A stretch of 64,000 nt of DNA from Staphylotrichum longicolle (taxonomy: Eukaryota > Ascomycota > Sordariomycetes > Sordariales > Chaetomiaceae), in contig JAHCVI010000005.1 in the NCBI GenBank assembly GCA_019096155.1, forward strand, positions 2,862,468 through 2,926,467, in the 5' to 3' direction. Both the position numbers and the translations under genes were made by a program. The notes under the pieces were generated by a model. That model ran no database searches and was not told the DNA's origin. It was given only the letters and a program-made list of their open reading frames with translations. The first letter of the stretch is position 1; every line of letters starts with the position of its first letter. Of the stretch, positions 45,323-55,812 are shown piece after piece.

Positions 45323-48300
45323 CTAGAACCCGCCCACCTTCATATTCCCCGGGCCCCCATTCAATCGAAACGGCAACGGCCCCAACGAGCCTCCCGGGCT
45401 CAGCGCCGACGACGGCGTAACCACCCCGTCATGTGACGATCCGATACTGCTCATCGAATTGAGACTCGCGGTGGTCAAGCTCGCCGTCGAGTTCGAATAC
45501 ATGGTCCCCGTGCGCGACATGCCGCCCCCGCCCCCAAACGGACCGCCGCCTCCCACGCCGCCACCACCACCCATGCCCATGCCCATGCCCATGCCCATCC
45601 CCATACCCGCCACGCTCATCCCCATCGACGACAGCATCGTGTCCGACCGGTCGCGGTCAAACACCCCCGTGAACGCCATCGTAAACGACGCGCTCTGCGG
45701 CGTGCTCGGCACCGTCGCCTGGACCGCGGGGCCCAGCGCCGCGCTCTGCGGCGTCATCGGCAGCGCGACCTGCGAGGCGGACGACTGATGCGCGCTCCCG
45801 CCGCCGCCCGCGCTGCCGCCAAAGGGGCTCGTCACGCCCCCGCTCCCGCTCCCGCCCCCGCCCCCGCTGCCGCCGTCCGCCCCGGGCTGGCGCAAAAAGT
45901 ACGACCACGGCGACGACATCATCAGGTCGCACGTCTCCTTCATGCTCTGCTGGATGGGGCGGAGGCGCGCCTTGGTGTCGAGGGGCAGCTGGACGTCGGC
46001 CTGCAGCTGCATGATCTTCTTGATGAGCACGTACCACGAGTCGACGAAGCTGTTGCAGAGGCGCCAGAAGGACGCCTGCGTGCGGATCCCCGGCTCCTTC
46101 AGTTTGATGGACGAGAGGCGCGTCTTGAGCATCTCGGTCTGGTGGATCGACGTGCTGCACTTGGTGTAGAGCGCGCGCCACGCCTGCAGGACGTGGTCGG
46201 GGGCGCGGTGGTCGGCAGCGGTGCGCATCGAGGCCACGAACTGCGTGTTCATGGTCGGGAGGATGCGCATGACGAGCTCGGTGGTCTTTTGCAGCGAGAG
46301 GAAGATCCTCTCGAACATGCGGTCCTCCTCGGTGAAGTCGGCCGACAGGTTGCGCGTGGCCGTCGTGCTCGTCGAGGCAAAGGACTCGCCAGACGCCGGC
46401 GTGGCAGCGCTCACCATGGCCGACCGGCCGGAGCCGCTAATGTATGGCATCGAGACGTCTGTGGCAACCCGCAGGTTACTCGGGTTGTAGACAAACGTCC
46501 CGTTCCTTGGCCTGCCGCTCGCGAGGACCCGGTCGCCCGTCGGGGTGACTGAGCTCTCGCGCGAGCGTGGCCGGATCGTCTCGCCGAGGTCAGGCCGGCT
46601 AAACGAGGGAGCTGCCCGGTGATTGCCCTCCGGGCCGACCTGGGAGCAAGTTACCCGCAACTCCATGATGCTATTATAGAGCTGCGTCAGCAGCGTCCGG
46701 ATGTACCGCGGATCGCCGTTGTCCAGGAAGAGGTCGACGTTGCTCATCAGGAGCGAACACACGTGCGTGTAGGCGTTGATCAGCGTGAGGCAGGCGCGCT
46801 GCACGTTTTCGTTTTCTTTCTGGCCGAAGCCGTCGTCTGCCGCTTGGTCGTGCTTTTGGATCTCTAGCTCGAGCTGCTCGACGTGGGCGTTCGTGTTGTA
46901 GACCACAAGCTCGAGGTTTGACCGCCGCGACGTGCCGTCGTTGGTCAGGCTGACGAGCGACTGGATCATGGGGTGGATCTGGAATATCGAATAGAGAATG
47001 CCCTTGGCAGCCTCCAACACAGGGTCTGCCACTTTGGACTCGCGCCGCCGCTCGGGGAGGACCGAGAGCCTGCGGATGTAGACGGGCCGTTGCAGTGCTG
47101 GTTCGGCCGGGCTCGCGAGGTTCGGGCTCTTCCCCTGCATGGATGCTCCGTTGCCCTGTATGGCCGAGCCGTGGCTGAGACCGCGGTAGTGGCTGAACCG
47201 GTTATTGACCTCGATTTCCTCCAGTGTGCTCAGCTCGGACCTCTTGGACACGATGCCCATGCGCCGCGACCTGCTCTCGGATCGCTCTCTGCTCGACGTC
47301 TGGATGATGGTCTCCGAGTTACTACGGACCCGCTCGTTGGGGTTGCCAATGGTCAATGGCATGACCCCTGGCCTGCGTTGCGCCGTGTTTTGTTGCGAGA
47401 GCCCGCGGTAGTGAGAGCGGGATGGGATCGGGGGAGGCCGGGGGAGAGCAGGGGAGCGGAGATCGGTAATGTCGCTGCCGTTGACCTTGATCGGGAACCT
47501 GCCACTAAAGACTCGCTTGATCGTTGGTCGCGGTGTTTCCGTGCCCTCGGACGAGCCGTCGCCTGGCGAATCCGCCCGTCCGCTGGCCTCTTGCTTCAGG
47601 AACTTTTTGATGAGGGCCGTCGCAGCGACCTCCGTCAGCTCGCTCTCCTTCCCAGGCCCGTCGTTTTGCCCGCTCGTCCCCTGCACCTGTAATATCTCGG
47701 GCGGCGGATATCTGAGCGGGTTGCCCTCCAGTTTCACCACGGATAGCGATGGCATGTCGGCCATGCACAACGGCAAGTGGGTTATTTTGTTCTTGGGTAT
47801 CGACAGCACTTTGAGCGACGAGAGCTTCACGATCTCGGGCGGAAGGACCTGCAGCATGTTTCGCCCTAGATCGAGAATCTCGAGCGATTTCAGGTCGCAG
47901 AGCTGGAAACCGCCGGGTCAGCGTCTTTTGCAAGTGGACACGCTGGAGCCGTTCATGCTCACCGCAAGGGAAAGTCCTTTATCCTGTTCTGCCTCACGTT
48001 CAGGTACCGCAGCGATGTGCATTCCGAGAACCTAGCCGGGAAGGTCTGCAGGTAGTTGTGTGACAAGGCAAGACTGTCGGGAGGTTAGAGAATCCTCGGC
48101 AATCGGGGGTACGAGGTGGCCTACCGCTCCAATTCGTCCTTTATTATGTCGACAATCTCCTCGGGCAGCGTCTGAATCTTCTTCCTGCTCAGGTCGATGG
48201 TAAGACCGGGCTTCAGCGTATTGCTAACCCCGCTAGCCTCGGCGGCCTTGGCCTCGTTCTCGTGTGCCACGCGCATGGCCTCTCTTGCCATGGCCAGCAC

Positions 48301-48462
48301 CTGGTTTGGCGAGACGGGCTGGCCAGCCGAGAGGTTCGACGACGACGGCACATCTCGCAGGCTCGGGACGGGGGGCGGAGGAGTGGGATTCGCGAGGGCG
48401 GCGGCCGCGATCGCCCGACGGGCCTGCGCCGGATTATCGGGCAACCCCCGGGGGAAGTCCAT
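45323..48462 (-). CDS. SOG2: SOG2-like leucine-rich repeat protein of the RAM signalling pathway
   Basis: Sog2 works with the Cbk1/COT-1 NDR kinase module in polarity and cell separation. Exons 48125-48462, 47963-48073 and 45323-47902; about 1009 residues. The start ATG 48462 gives MDFPRGLPDNPAQARR. LRRs run from LTIDLSRKKIQTLPEEI through LALSHNYLQTFPARF, SLEILDLGRNMLQVLPPEIV and VLSIPKNKITHLPLCM. The rest is the long RAM-pathway domain (EGILYSIFQIHPMIQSLV-type region, then FWRLCNSFVDSWYVLIKKI). The C-terminus is Gly/Met-rich (MGMGMGMG). The joint between exons 2 and 3 fits the LRR only if one base is added in the run at 47968-47970, giving FPLALCDLKSLEIL in phase; otherwise the spliced frame stops at once. 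Family firm. Confidence 0.9.
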
Positions 48463-50042
48463 CGAATCGGGATCGGCCTCAATCGATCCCCTTTTGGTTT
48501 TTGTCCAGACAACCAGACAACCAGACCACCTTGTGGCGCGACGGGGATAAATTCGTATTGCAGAGATCACCGTACGTCGATGTTCGTCGAGACAGCAGGC
48601 GTCGAGGTTTATTTAGGCCGGTGGGCGAAGGGGGGAGAGCCGGTCGGATGGGTTCATGGCGGACCAACCTCCTACGGTCGGCGCACGCACAGGGGGTCGA
48701 GGGAGCGACCTAGGCGGTGAGGATCAAGTCAACCGCCAGGGGCACAGCACGCGGCACGTCTGTATTTTTTTCGACGTCCAGAGGCGGCGATGTCGATAGT
48801 GTCGATGGAGGATGGCAGGATGGCGGCGGGAAGCCCACGGGTCAAAAATTGCCTGCTCTGTCTGGACTGCTGGGTTGCCGTCTCGGGCCCTTGTCAGGTA
48901 GCAAAATGGCAGCAAAACGCCCAACATAGGGGTTAGCGTAGGGGCACTGGTTGGGGTGCATGTCGCAAATAGACAAGGGTCTGCAGGCTGCACGCCGGGC
49001 ACGAGGTGGGATGGGTGGCACCCCGCTTTTTGTGGCCCGTGTTGCCATTTCTCGCCTCTGCACTGGCGTGCACCTAGCGCGGGTCTGGGCCAAACCCGTA
49101 CCAAGTGCATCCCTCGCAACGGCTCGGGCGCCGCAATGCTGCAAGCCTGCAAGGGACAAGGCACGCTTCCCAATCGAGCATCAGCGCATCACCATCAGCA
49201 AGCACCGTGACCATGACACCATGCCGCAGTCGCAGTGATTGGCTCCGACCGCGTCACCATCTGAGCGCGCAGACAACCACACGAGCCACAAAACGCACAG
49301 AAACGCACAGGTTTCCCATGTGAAACGAAACGACGCGTCGCTGGGTGGCCATGGGGCATTCTCGATGTTTCTCGCCTTCGGTCCACCGATCCGAGTTCTG
49401 TGGTCACGGAATCTTGGCACTTCAGCCGTTGTTTCTCGGTGCCCTTCCGTCGACCAGCCGCAAAGAGAATCGAGACAAAAATACGAACAAGGCCGCTTTT
49501 AGACGCCGTCATCACACTGCTCACACCCTCATAGGCAAGATTGACTGCCGAAGTGATTTAGGAGTTTGCAGTGCCTGAGGAGCACGTCTCTTGGCAGGGG
49601 TAAGGGGCTCGACTTAGAATCTGACGGCCTCAAGGTGTGTGTCACAAAACGACCATTCAAGCACCAGACATCGGACGGTTTTGACACTCCAACCCTAACC
49701 CTAACCCAGCCTGCTGTTGTGAAGAGTGGAACTTCAGCTTGCCCTCCTGCAACTGCAGACAGGTTCGAACTTCGAAGTCGGTTGCCGAATCCAAGTGTTT
49801 ATGGCAGCAAATTTCAGTCGACTAAGACTTTCCTCCAGACCTTGAACTGTCAGGTCAATACACTCATTTATTTCCGTTCAGGGTTTTTTCCGACTCCACC
49901 ACAAACAAACTCTCAGGCATCTCCCTTGTCGACCTCGTCTTTGGCAGCAGGGAAGAAACAGGCATCAGGCATCCGTGTTAGCCTTCCGAGCAACGCCTCA
50001 AGAAATGCATCCCGAGTCTAGCCAAAATACCACCGGGTAGCC
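48463..50042. promoter_or_regulatory. Divergent promoter region (SOG2 / RecQ) with telomere-like motif
   Basis: 1.58 kb between divergent starts, with no supported gene. It holds an AACCCTAACCCTAACCC tract at 49691-49707, about 340 bp before the RecQ start. Confidence 0.5.
49691..49707. repeat. Interstitial telomere-like (CCCTAA)n tract
   Basis: Nearly three copies of CCCTAA, the complement of the TTAGGG telomere repeat, in the RecQ promoter region. Such short tracts serve as Tbf1/Rap1-type sites in some fungi; that role is inference here. Confidence 0.8.
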
Positions 50043-51775
50043 ATGCCTCTTGCGAGGAGCGACTCGCTGCAAGACATTGACTTTACCCTCCGCCGGCAGT
50101 TTAACAAGGCAACCTTCAGGTACTCTTTCTCAGACACCAGATTTCCGAGTGACTATCACTAACACCTCGCCAGGCCATACCAGCGCGAGATCATCTCCGC
50201 CGCTCTCGATGGCCAAGATGTCTTTGTGCAGGCTGCCACCTCGTTTGGCAAGAGTCTCTGTTTCCAACTGCCCGCCGTGATCGACCGAGGAAGTAGGTTC
50301 CCAGGGCTTCACCACCTCGAGCTGCTGGGCAACGGGTGGCTGACGCTTGCGCAGTCACGATTGTCATCTCTCCGCTGTTGAGCCTGATGGTAAGTCGGCT
50401 CTGTCTTGTCTCTGTCTCATACAGCTTTTGACTAACGGCGATCAGATGAACCAAGTCGAGGCCCTGCGAGCAGCCAACGTCGATGCCCGCACACTCAACA
50501 GCAACACCCCGCTGTCTGAGCGGGACTGCATCTACCAGGACCTCGCCACCGGCCATCCCCGCACCCGCCTTCTCTACGTGACTCCCGAGCTCTGCTCCAT
50601 CGACCGCTTCCGCAACCGCCTCAAGCTGGTGTACCAGCAAAAAGAGCTCGCCCGCATCGCCGTCGACGAAGCCCACTGCATCTCAGAATGGGGTCACGAC
50701 TTCCGCAAGGACTTCAAACGCCTTTCGTGGTTCCGCGAGACCTTCCCGGACGTGCCCATCATGTGTCTGACGGCGACTGCCAACGAACAAGTCCGCCGGG
50801 ACATCCTCGCGACCCTCGGCCTCGACAAGACACCGGGCAGACTACGAAGCTTTACCATGACCGCCTACCGCCCGAACCTCCATCTCGAAGTGTAAGCAGG
50901 AAACCAGCTCTCCATGACCGGTTCAAAACCATACCATACCCCAACATTCCTTCCTTCCCCCTACCCCCAAGTCAAAGAACCCAGCTGACCCTCGTACCAG
51001 CCGCTTTACAAGCGACGAAGCCAACGACCGCTACGACGACTTTGTCACCTGGCTCAAGGGCGTCTACGACCGCCGCTCCGACCCGTCCCGCAAGCCCGAG
51101 CTCGACGCGGCGCGTGAGCGCGTCTCCAACGTCCCCGGCATCATCTACACCATCTCGCGCGACGAGTGCGAGTCGCTGGCCGCGGCGCTGCGGTGCGACG
51201 ACATTGGCGCCCGCCCCTTTCACGCCAAGCTGTCCAAGGAGGTCAAAGAGGAAACCCTCGCGCGCTGGATTGCCAACGAGCCCGGCTGGGACATCATCGT
51301 GGCCACGACGGCGTTCGGCATGGGCATCGACAAGGACAACGTCCGCTTCGTCGTGCACTGGCGCCTGCCCAAGAGCTTTGAGGGGTATTACCAGGAGGCC
51401 GGGCGGGCCGGGCGGGACGGCAAGGCGAGCTATTGTTTCTTGTACTATGCGCGCGAGGACCGGGACCGCGTGTGTAACATGCTGATGAGGGACGGGCAGG
51501 GGCTGGGGAAAGTACAAGGAGAGAGCAACCGGCAGGCGAGGTTGCAGAGCCTGGACCGGCTGGTGGGGTATTGCGAGGATACCAGCGCCTGCCGGCATGC
51601 GGCGATCTGCAAGTACTTTGGCGAGGAGAAGGTGCCCGAGTGTGACTACGCTTGTGATTGGCACAAGGATCCGGCCGGGCTGAAGAGGCGGATGAGGGCG
51701 GGTCTCGCGAGCGAGGAGTGGGTGAGTACCCAGAGGGAGGAAGGCATGTATGACGATTACTATTATAGTGATTAG
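50043..51775 (+). CDS. Short RecQ-family DNA helicase
   Basis: 3'-5' DNA helicase of the RecQ group. Exons: 50043-50119, 50174-50292, 50355-50389, 50446-50891 and 51001-51775; 483 residues, much shorter than Sgs1/QDE-3. Motifs: Q-like FRPYQREII (motif 0), Walker A AATSFGKS (non-canonical but still [AG]x4GK[ST]), SPLLSLMMNQVEAL (Ib), VDEAHCISEWGHDFR (II plus the RecQ aromatic loop), CLTATANEQV (III), IVATTAFGMGIDK and QEAGRAGRDG (VI). The zinc-binding tail is present: CRHAAICKYFGE, then CDYACDW. No winged-helix or HRDC domain follows, and the protein ends in an acidic DDYYYSD tail. It is therefore a core-plus-zinc RecQ, perhaps RecQ5-like. All exon phases close. Confidence 0.92.
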
Positions 51776-52174
51776 GGATGCCTCTTGGAGACGATAGGTG
51801 ATGTCCTTCACCTCTGTGTTGCCTCTATGCGCCCCGTGGTTCTGTCAGAAAGTTCCAGAGTCTGGTTGATCGCGATTTACGTCGTGGCGTTAGGGTCAAA
51901 AGCTGTTTCGAATCGAACGGGTTCGACTGTGACGGTTGGCTGGGTCACAGAGTCGCTTGGTGTAGAAGTCGACGAGGCAGCGAGTGTTCAAGAGCGCAGC
52001 AAAGAGGCGAGAGGAGTTATGGATTCGCAACACACACATAGCAGTGTGTGAGACTTTGTATATTTGCCTTCCCTAGTGACCTCGCCGTCAAACCCTTCTC
52101 TCCAGCGATACCCAATCAATCTCGCCCGTTCTTCCGGTAACTCTCAACTTTATTCAACCCTCCCGTATTTCCCA

Positions 52175-52241
52175 TCCTCCGCTGTTCCCCGTCCTCCGCT
52201 GTCCCCCGTCCTCCGCTGTTCCCGGTCCTCCGCTGTTTCCC
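52175..52241. repeat. 17-bp tandem repeat, four copies
   Basis: The block TCCTCCGCTGT starts at 52175, 52192, 52209 and 52226, separated by CCCCG-like spacers; the period is exactly 17 bp. Confidence 0.88.
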
Positions 52242-52814
52242 ATACAACCATATCGTACGCCGCCGCCAACTGGATCCTTCGCCCGCTACCGCCCTTTGCT
52301 CCCCCCCACTTCACCCCTCCCTAAGGCCCCAGCACCCGCCCATCTCTACGCCGCCTCCCTCCCCCCTCGCAGCTCACCACCGCGACCCAGTCCGCCCAAA
52401 CCCCCCTTTTCTCTTCATATCCCTCATCTTGATCCTTCCTGAACCCGACAACCCCCCAGCTCCCCTCCCCTAGATCCACCCCTTAAAGTCTCCTCCGACC
52501 GCCCACAGCGAAACCTATTCCCGCATCCCTCCCATCCCGCCATCCCATTCCCACGATCCCCATCCCCGTTCGTATCATCACCCTCGTCACTCTTACCCGC
52601 TGCCCACCCTCCCACACCTGCTCTCCCTCGCCCCATCCATGCCCATACGTATAGGGAGAAGCACACTAACACCGGTTAGATCAGAGAGGGCTAGCAAGTT
52701 GGAAGTGTGCCCTTCCTTGCGCGGACAGCGGGAAGCGGGGCCTTGTTGGTGAGGGATTGGGTGAGGGGAGGGGGGGTGCGTTGGGTATGGGGGAGAGAGG
52801 TGAGTGCGAATGGG

Positions 52815-52853
52815 GCTGGGCTGGGCTAGGATAGGCTGGGTTAGGCTGGGTTA
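52815..52853. repeat. GGCTGGGTTA-type short direct repeats
   Basis: GGCTGGGCTGGGCTAGG then GGCTGGGTTA twice in tandem; imperfect units of 5-10 bp. Confidence 0.7.
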
Positions 52854-52925
52854 TCCGCACCTTCACCGGTCGGTTATCCAACACTCCTTCTCTCCCTCCT
52901 CTCTGCCCAACCCCCTCGACCCGGT

Positions 52926-53023
52926 CATGCAAGGAGGGTATCTATGCTTCGACGGCTGCCGGCCCGGCGAGGGTGGGGGGCGTTGGCAGGCCGGCAGGTA
53001 AGCGCATACCCTCTACTTGCGTG
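52926..53023. repeat. Imperfect inverted repeat (hairpin A)
   Basis: Left arm 52926-52964 (CATGCAAGGAGGGTAT... to GCCGGCC) pairs imperfectly with right arm 52988-53023 (GGCCGGCAGG... to ATACCCTCTACTTGCGTG). Shared cores are GCAAG, AGGGTAT and GCCGGCC. Loop about 23 bp. Confidence 0.65.
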
Positions 53024-53030
53024 TGGGAAT

Positions 53031-53049
53031 GGGGGGGGGGGGGGGGGGG
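53031..53049 (+). repeat. G19 homopolymer
   Basis: Nineteen consecutive G, followed by more G-runs (GGCGG then G9 and G4). Its exact length in the genome is doubtful. Confidence 0.85.
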
Positions 53050-53231
53050 CGGCGGGGGGGGGAAGAGGGGGGTGAAAAAGGAGGTTGGGTGACGGCGGGT
53101 GAAGGAGAAACACGCGAGTCACGATGCGGATTGGGGCTGAGGATGGGGCCGGGGCTGGTCCGCATCTCCCCTTATCCCCCTCACCCGGGCTTTCGAGCCC
53201 ATCCCCTCCCCCTGGCGCACACCCCAAACCG

Positions 53232-53343
53232 GTGCGTGTAAGCAGGGTAATAAGCTCCACCCGCAAGCCCGGCAGTGGTGCGCCGCACGGAAGGGCGCTG
53301 CTTGCCGGGCCGGGGGATGGAGCATACCCTGCTTTGCGTGCGC
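53232..53343. repeat. Imperfect inverted repeat (hairpin B), related to hairpin A
   Basis: Left arm 53232-53274 contains GTAAGCAGGGTAATAAGCTCC and ends GCCCGGCA. Right arm 53301-53343, read on the other strand, gives GCAAAGCAGGGTATGCTCC and GCCCGGCA. The AGGGTAT core and GC-rich inner part recall hairpin A. Confidence 0.65.
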
Positions 53344-54504
53344 GGGTAAGGGATGTGCGTGGGGAGGGGGGTGAATGACCCGGGCGGGGGGATAAGAGGA
53401 GATGCGGATAGGGGAGGGGGATGGTTTCTCCTGCGGGCGTGGTGGTTAGATTTAAGGGGGGAACTGGGGAGGGGAGGGGGCGGGGTTAGGTGAGGATAAG
53501 ATGAGGGGGTAGAGGAAGGGGGGAAGGGTGGACTGGTCAGCCGCGGTGATGAGCTGGGGAGGCGGCGGAGCTTGGCCGGTGCTTCGGGGCCCGATGTGGG
53601 AAGGAGAAGGGCGAGGGGAAAGCCCCCTGGGGGCAAAGGTTCCTTAGGTGAAAGAAGGGGGCCAACCGGCGCGGTCGCCTCGGCGGGCGAGGATCTCGCT
53701 GGTGTAGGTAGCGGGCGATATGATTGTCATGTCCCATCTCGGGGATGCGCCGGCGTTGGGTTGCAAGTCATAATCTTGGGCCGGCGGCCTATGGATCTCA
53801 GTTACTCGATCATTGTGATTAGGTCGACAGTTGTTAAGGTCTGCGAGCAAAGAAACGTAGGGGGGTAGAGGGCGGTTTAGTCGAGAGAGAGGGAAAAAAT
53901 GAAAAATGAGAAAAGGAAAAAGAAGAAGGAAGCGCGGGAGACTGGGGGTGCCTTCTACTTATACCCAGAAACCAAGGCTGGCTGATTTGGAAGATGCACG
54001 CCGTCTGCGAGGAAGCGCGATGATGACGCAAAACAAGAGGCGAGTGATACACATTGATGCAGGTTTCTGTCCAAGCCGTTTCAGATTCCTACACGGCCAC
54101 ACATGACGGTGCAGGTCAAGGTTCATAGTGGCTCGAGGATCGCATAGTGGATGGCAAAAGTACACAGGTGCCTGTTCATTGTGAGTCTATCGCGTCCCTG
54201 ACGCTTACGGCAAGCCAGACATACTGTCTTTGAACGGCTCTCCCGGGCGTTGAATATTGATTCAGACGGAGCGGTGCTCAAGGTGCTGCAGAGGATCATG
54301 GGGCCTGGAGCTTCGGGTCTCGTGAACAACCCGGACCGTGGAAGCAATGCATGACTAGACATTCCTCATGTAAACGACGACGTCGTTAAACAGCGAGAGC
54401 ATGCATGTGGAAAAGATGACGAGCGCATCTGGCGGCGCGTAAACATAGCAGGAAGAAACAAACAAAAGATATGCCGCCTGGGCAGGGGTGTTCTAGATAA
54501 CACG

Positions 54505-55812
54505 CTATGGCCGACTAGCTGATGGCGAACTATACACGGGCAGGTTCTTGTCCCCGTCAAAAATCTTTCCACTGCCGTCGTAGGGTGTCTGCCACTTCGG
54601 TCCTCCTGACCAGGCTGCCTCGATTGAAGGCAGGATGGGAAGCCTTCCTGCGCCGGTAAGATGGAGGTTGGGCACCGGAATAGGCAGCCGCTTCGAGGTG
54701 TCGTTGTTGAGCATGCCCGGGTATGACACTGAGTTGTCGACGGTTGCCGCATTCGGTGGTTCCTTGTTTCCGTCGTATCCAGCAATGTCGGCCACGTACT
54801 GGAAAACATTGGCGCCGACGTCGTACCTGCCGAGGTTGTGCAAGCCCCAGTTCGCCTGAAGCGTCGACAGGATGCTGTAATGCGTATAAAACGTATCATC
54901 CGTGGTTCCCTTGAGCGCTGGGGGGATGGCGTTGCCGAGGAGCAGGGTGACGATGTGGTTCGGCTCGCCATACGTCTCCGACTCGTCATACGTAAGGGCG
55001 ATCAGCGTCCGCTCGTCGAATGCCTTGTCCGTTATCAGTGGCTCGAGGAACCGATGCGACCACTGTGTGGCGGTCTCGAGACTCGAGTTGTGGCCGTCAT
55101 TCATCATGTTGGGCGACATGAAGACAAACTGCGGGACCTTCTTTGCGGCAAAGGCCCGCTGGAAGGTAGCAAACGAGTCAATGTTGAGCAGCCGCTCTCC
55201 TTTGGAGGTGATGCTGTCGTAGGACACAAAGGGGCTGTCTGAGGTTAGTAGATCGTCCCTTACTCAAGGAGGGAGTGAGAACGGACTTGTGCTTCCTGAC
55301 ATAGTCCCAGCCGCCATTCCCGGTTGCTCCGTCGCTGTAGTTGCCCATGTAGCCCGGGCTGGGCATGTCCTCGAAGTAGCCGGCCCATGTCACGTCCTTG
55401 GCCTCCAGCAGATCGACGACGGTCGCGACATTCTCGGGGATGCGCACCCACTCGTCGTGGTTGAGGCCAAAGTAGTCACCCGCGACGGCGGCCAAATAGT
55501 TTGGCTGGCTGGGGTGGGTGTGGGCGTAGTACCTGGTCAACAGGATGCCCTGCCTCTTCAGATCGGCGATTCTGCTGTCGGCAGCGACCTTGGAGTAGTC
55601 CTGGGGCCGTGGTTAGTTGACTCAACTTGACTGTGGAACCCCTGTTTTGGCTCTGCATCCAACTGAGTCCTGAGAAAATCGAGGCAATCAATTACCTGGT
55701 TCTCGAGCCAAATCGTGATGAAGCGCTCAAAGGCTTTTCCCTCAACCAAGTCTGCAGCGGCCGCAGCCTGAATGCAAGCCCACCCTACGAGACATGTGAG
55801 TAGGCGCCGCAT
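54505..55812 (-). CDS. Secreted acid phosphatase, phosphoesterase family
   Basis: Extracellular or cell-wall acid phosphatase of the PF04185-type phosphoesterase family (PHOa-like), releasing phosphate from monoesters; related genes are often phosphate-repressed. Exons 55696-55812, 55287-55600 and 54505-55234; 386 residues. A signal peptide is visible (MRRLLTCLVGWACIQAAAA). Family motifs: FITIWLENQDY (metal-binding region), HTHPSQPNYLAAVAGD, NHDEWVRIPENVATVVDLL, FMSPNMMNDGHN and TYDESETYGEPNHI, with conserved Asp/His ligands. Intron 2 uses donor GTCCGT; the GACAG acceptor gives KHNPFVSYDSI in frame. The TTAGGG-type motif at 56237 lies about 430 bp upstream, shared with the next gene. No GPI signal is obvious at the end. 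Confidence 0.9.

Larger units (their letters stand above)
51776..54504. other. Long low-complexity intergenic region between convergent genes
   Basis: 2.7 kb without a supported gene. About 52080-52640 is pyrimidine-rich on the + strand with a 17-bp tandem repeat. About 52740-53640 is strongly G-rich and holds a G19 run and two related hairpins. The rest (53650-54500) is ordinary. Open frames here are Pro/Gly/Arg-rich and not protein-like. Confidence 0.55.

Noticed and set aside
208..48462. Programmed ribosomal frameshifting in the shifted genes
   Set aside because: Both +1 and -1 shifts would be needed, with no common slippery heptamer or following stem, in genes not known for it.
49691..49707. 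Chromosome end or subtelomere
   Set aside because: Only about three repeat units, with ordinary single-copy housekeeping genes on both sides.
49764..49775. Possible tRNA B-box (GGTTCGAAC)
   Set aside because: No matching A-box or acceptor stem at the right distance; no cloverleaf could be drawn.
52926..53343. Intact transposon or CRISPR array
   Set aside because: No transposase frame and no regular repeat-spacer units; only two imperfect inverted repeats.
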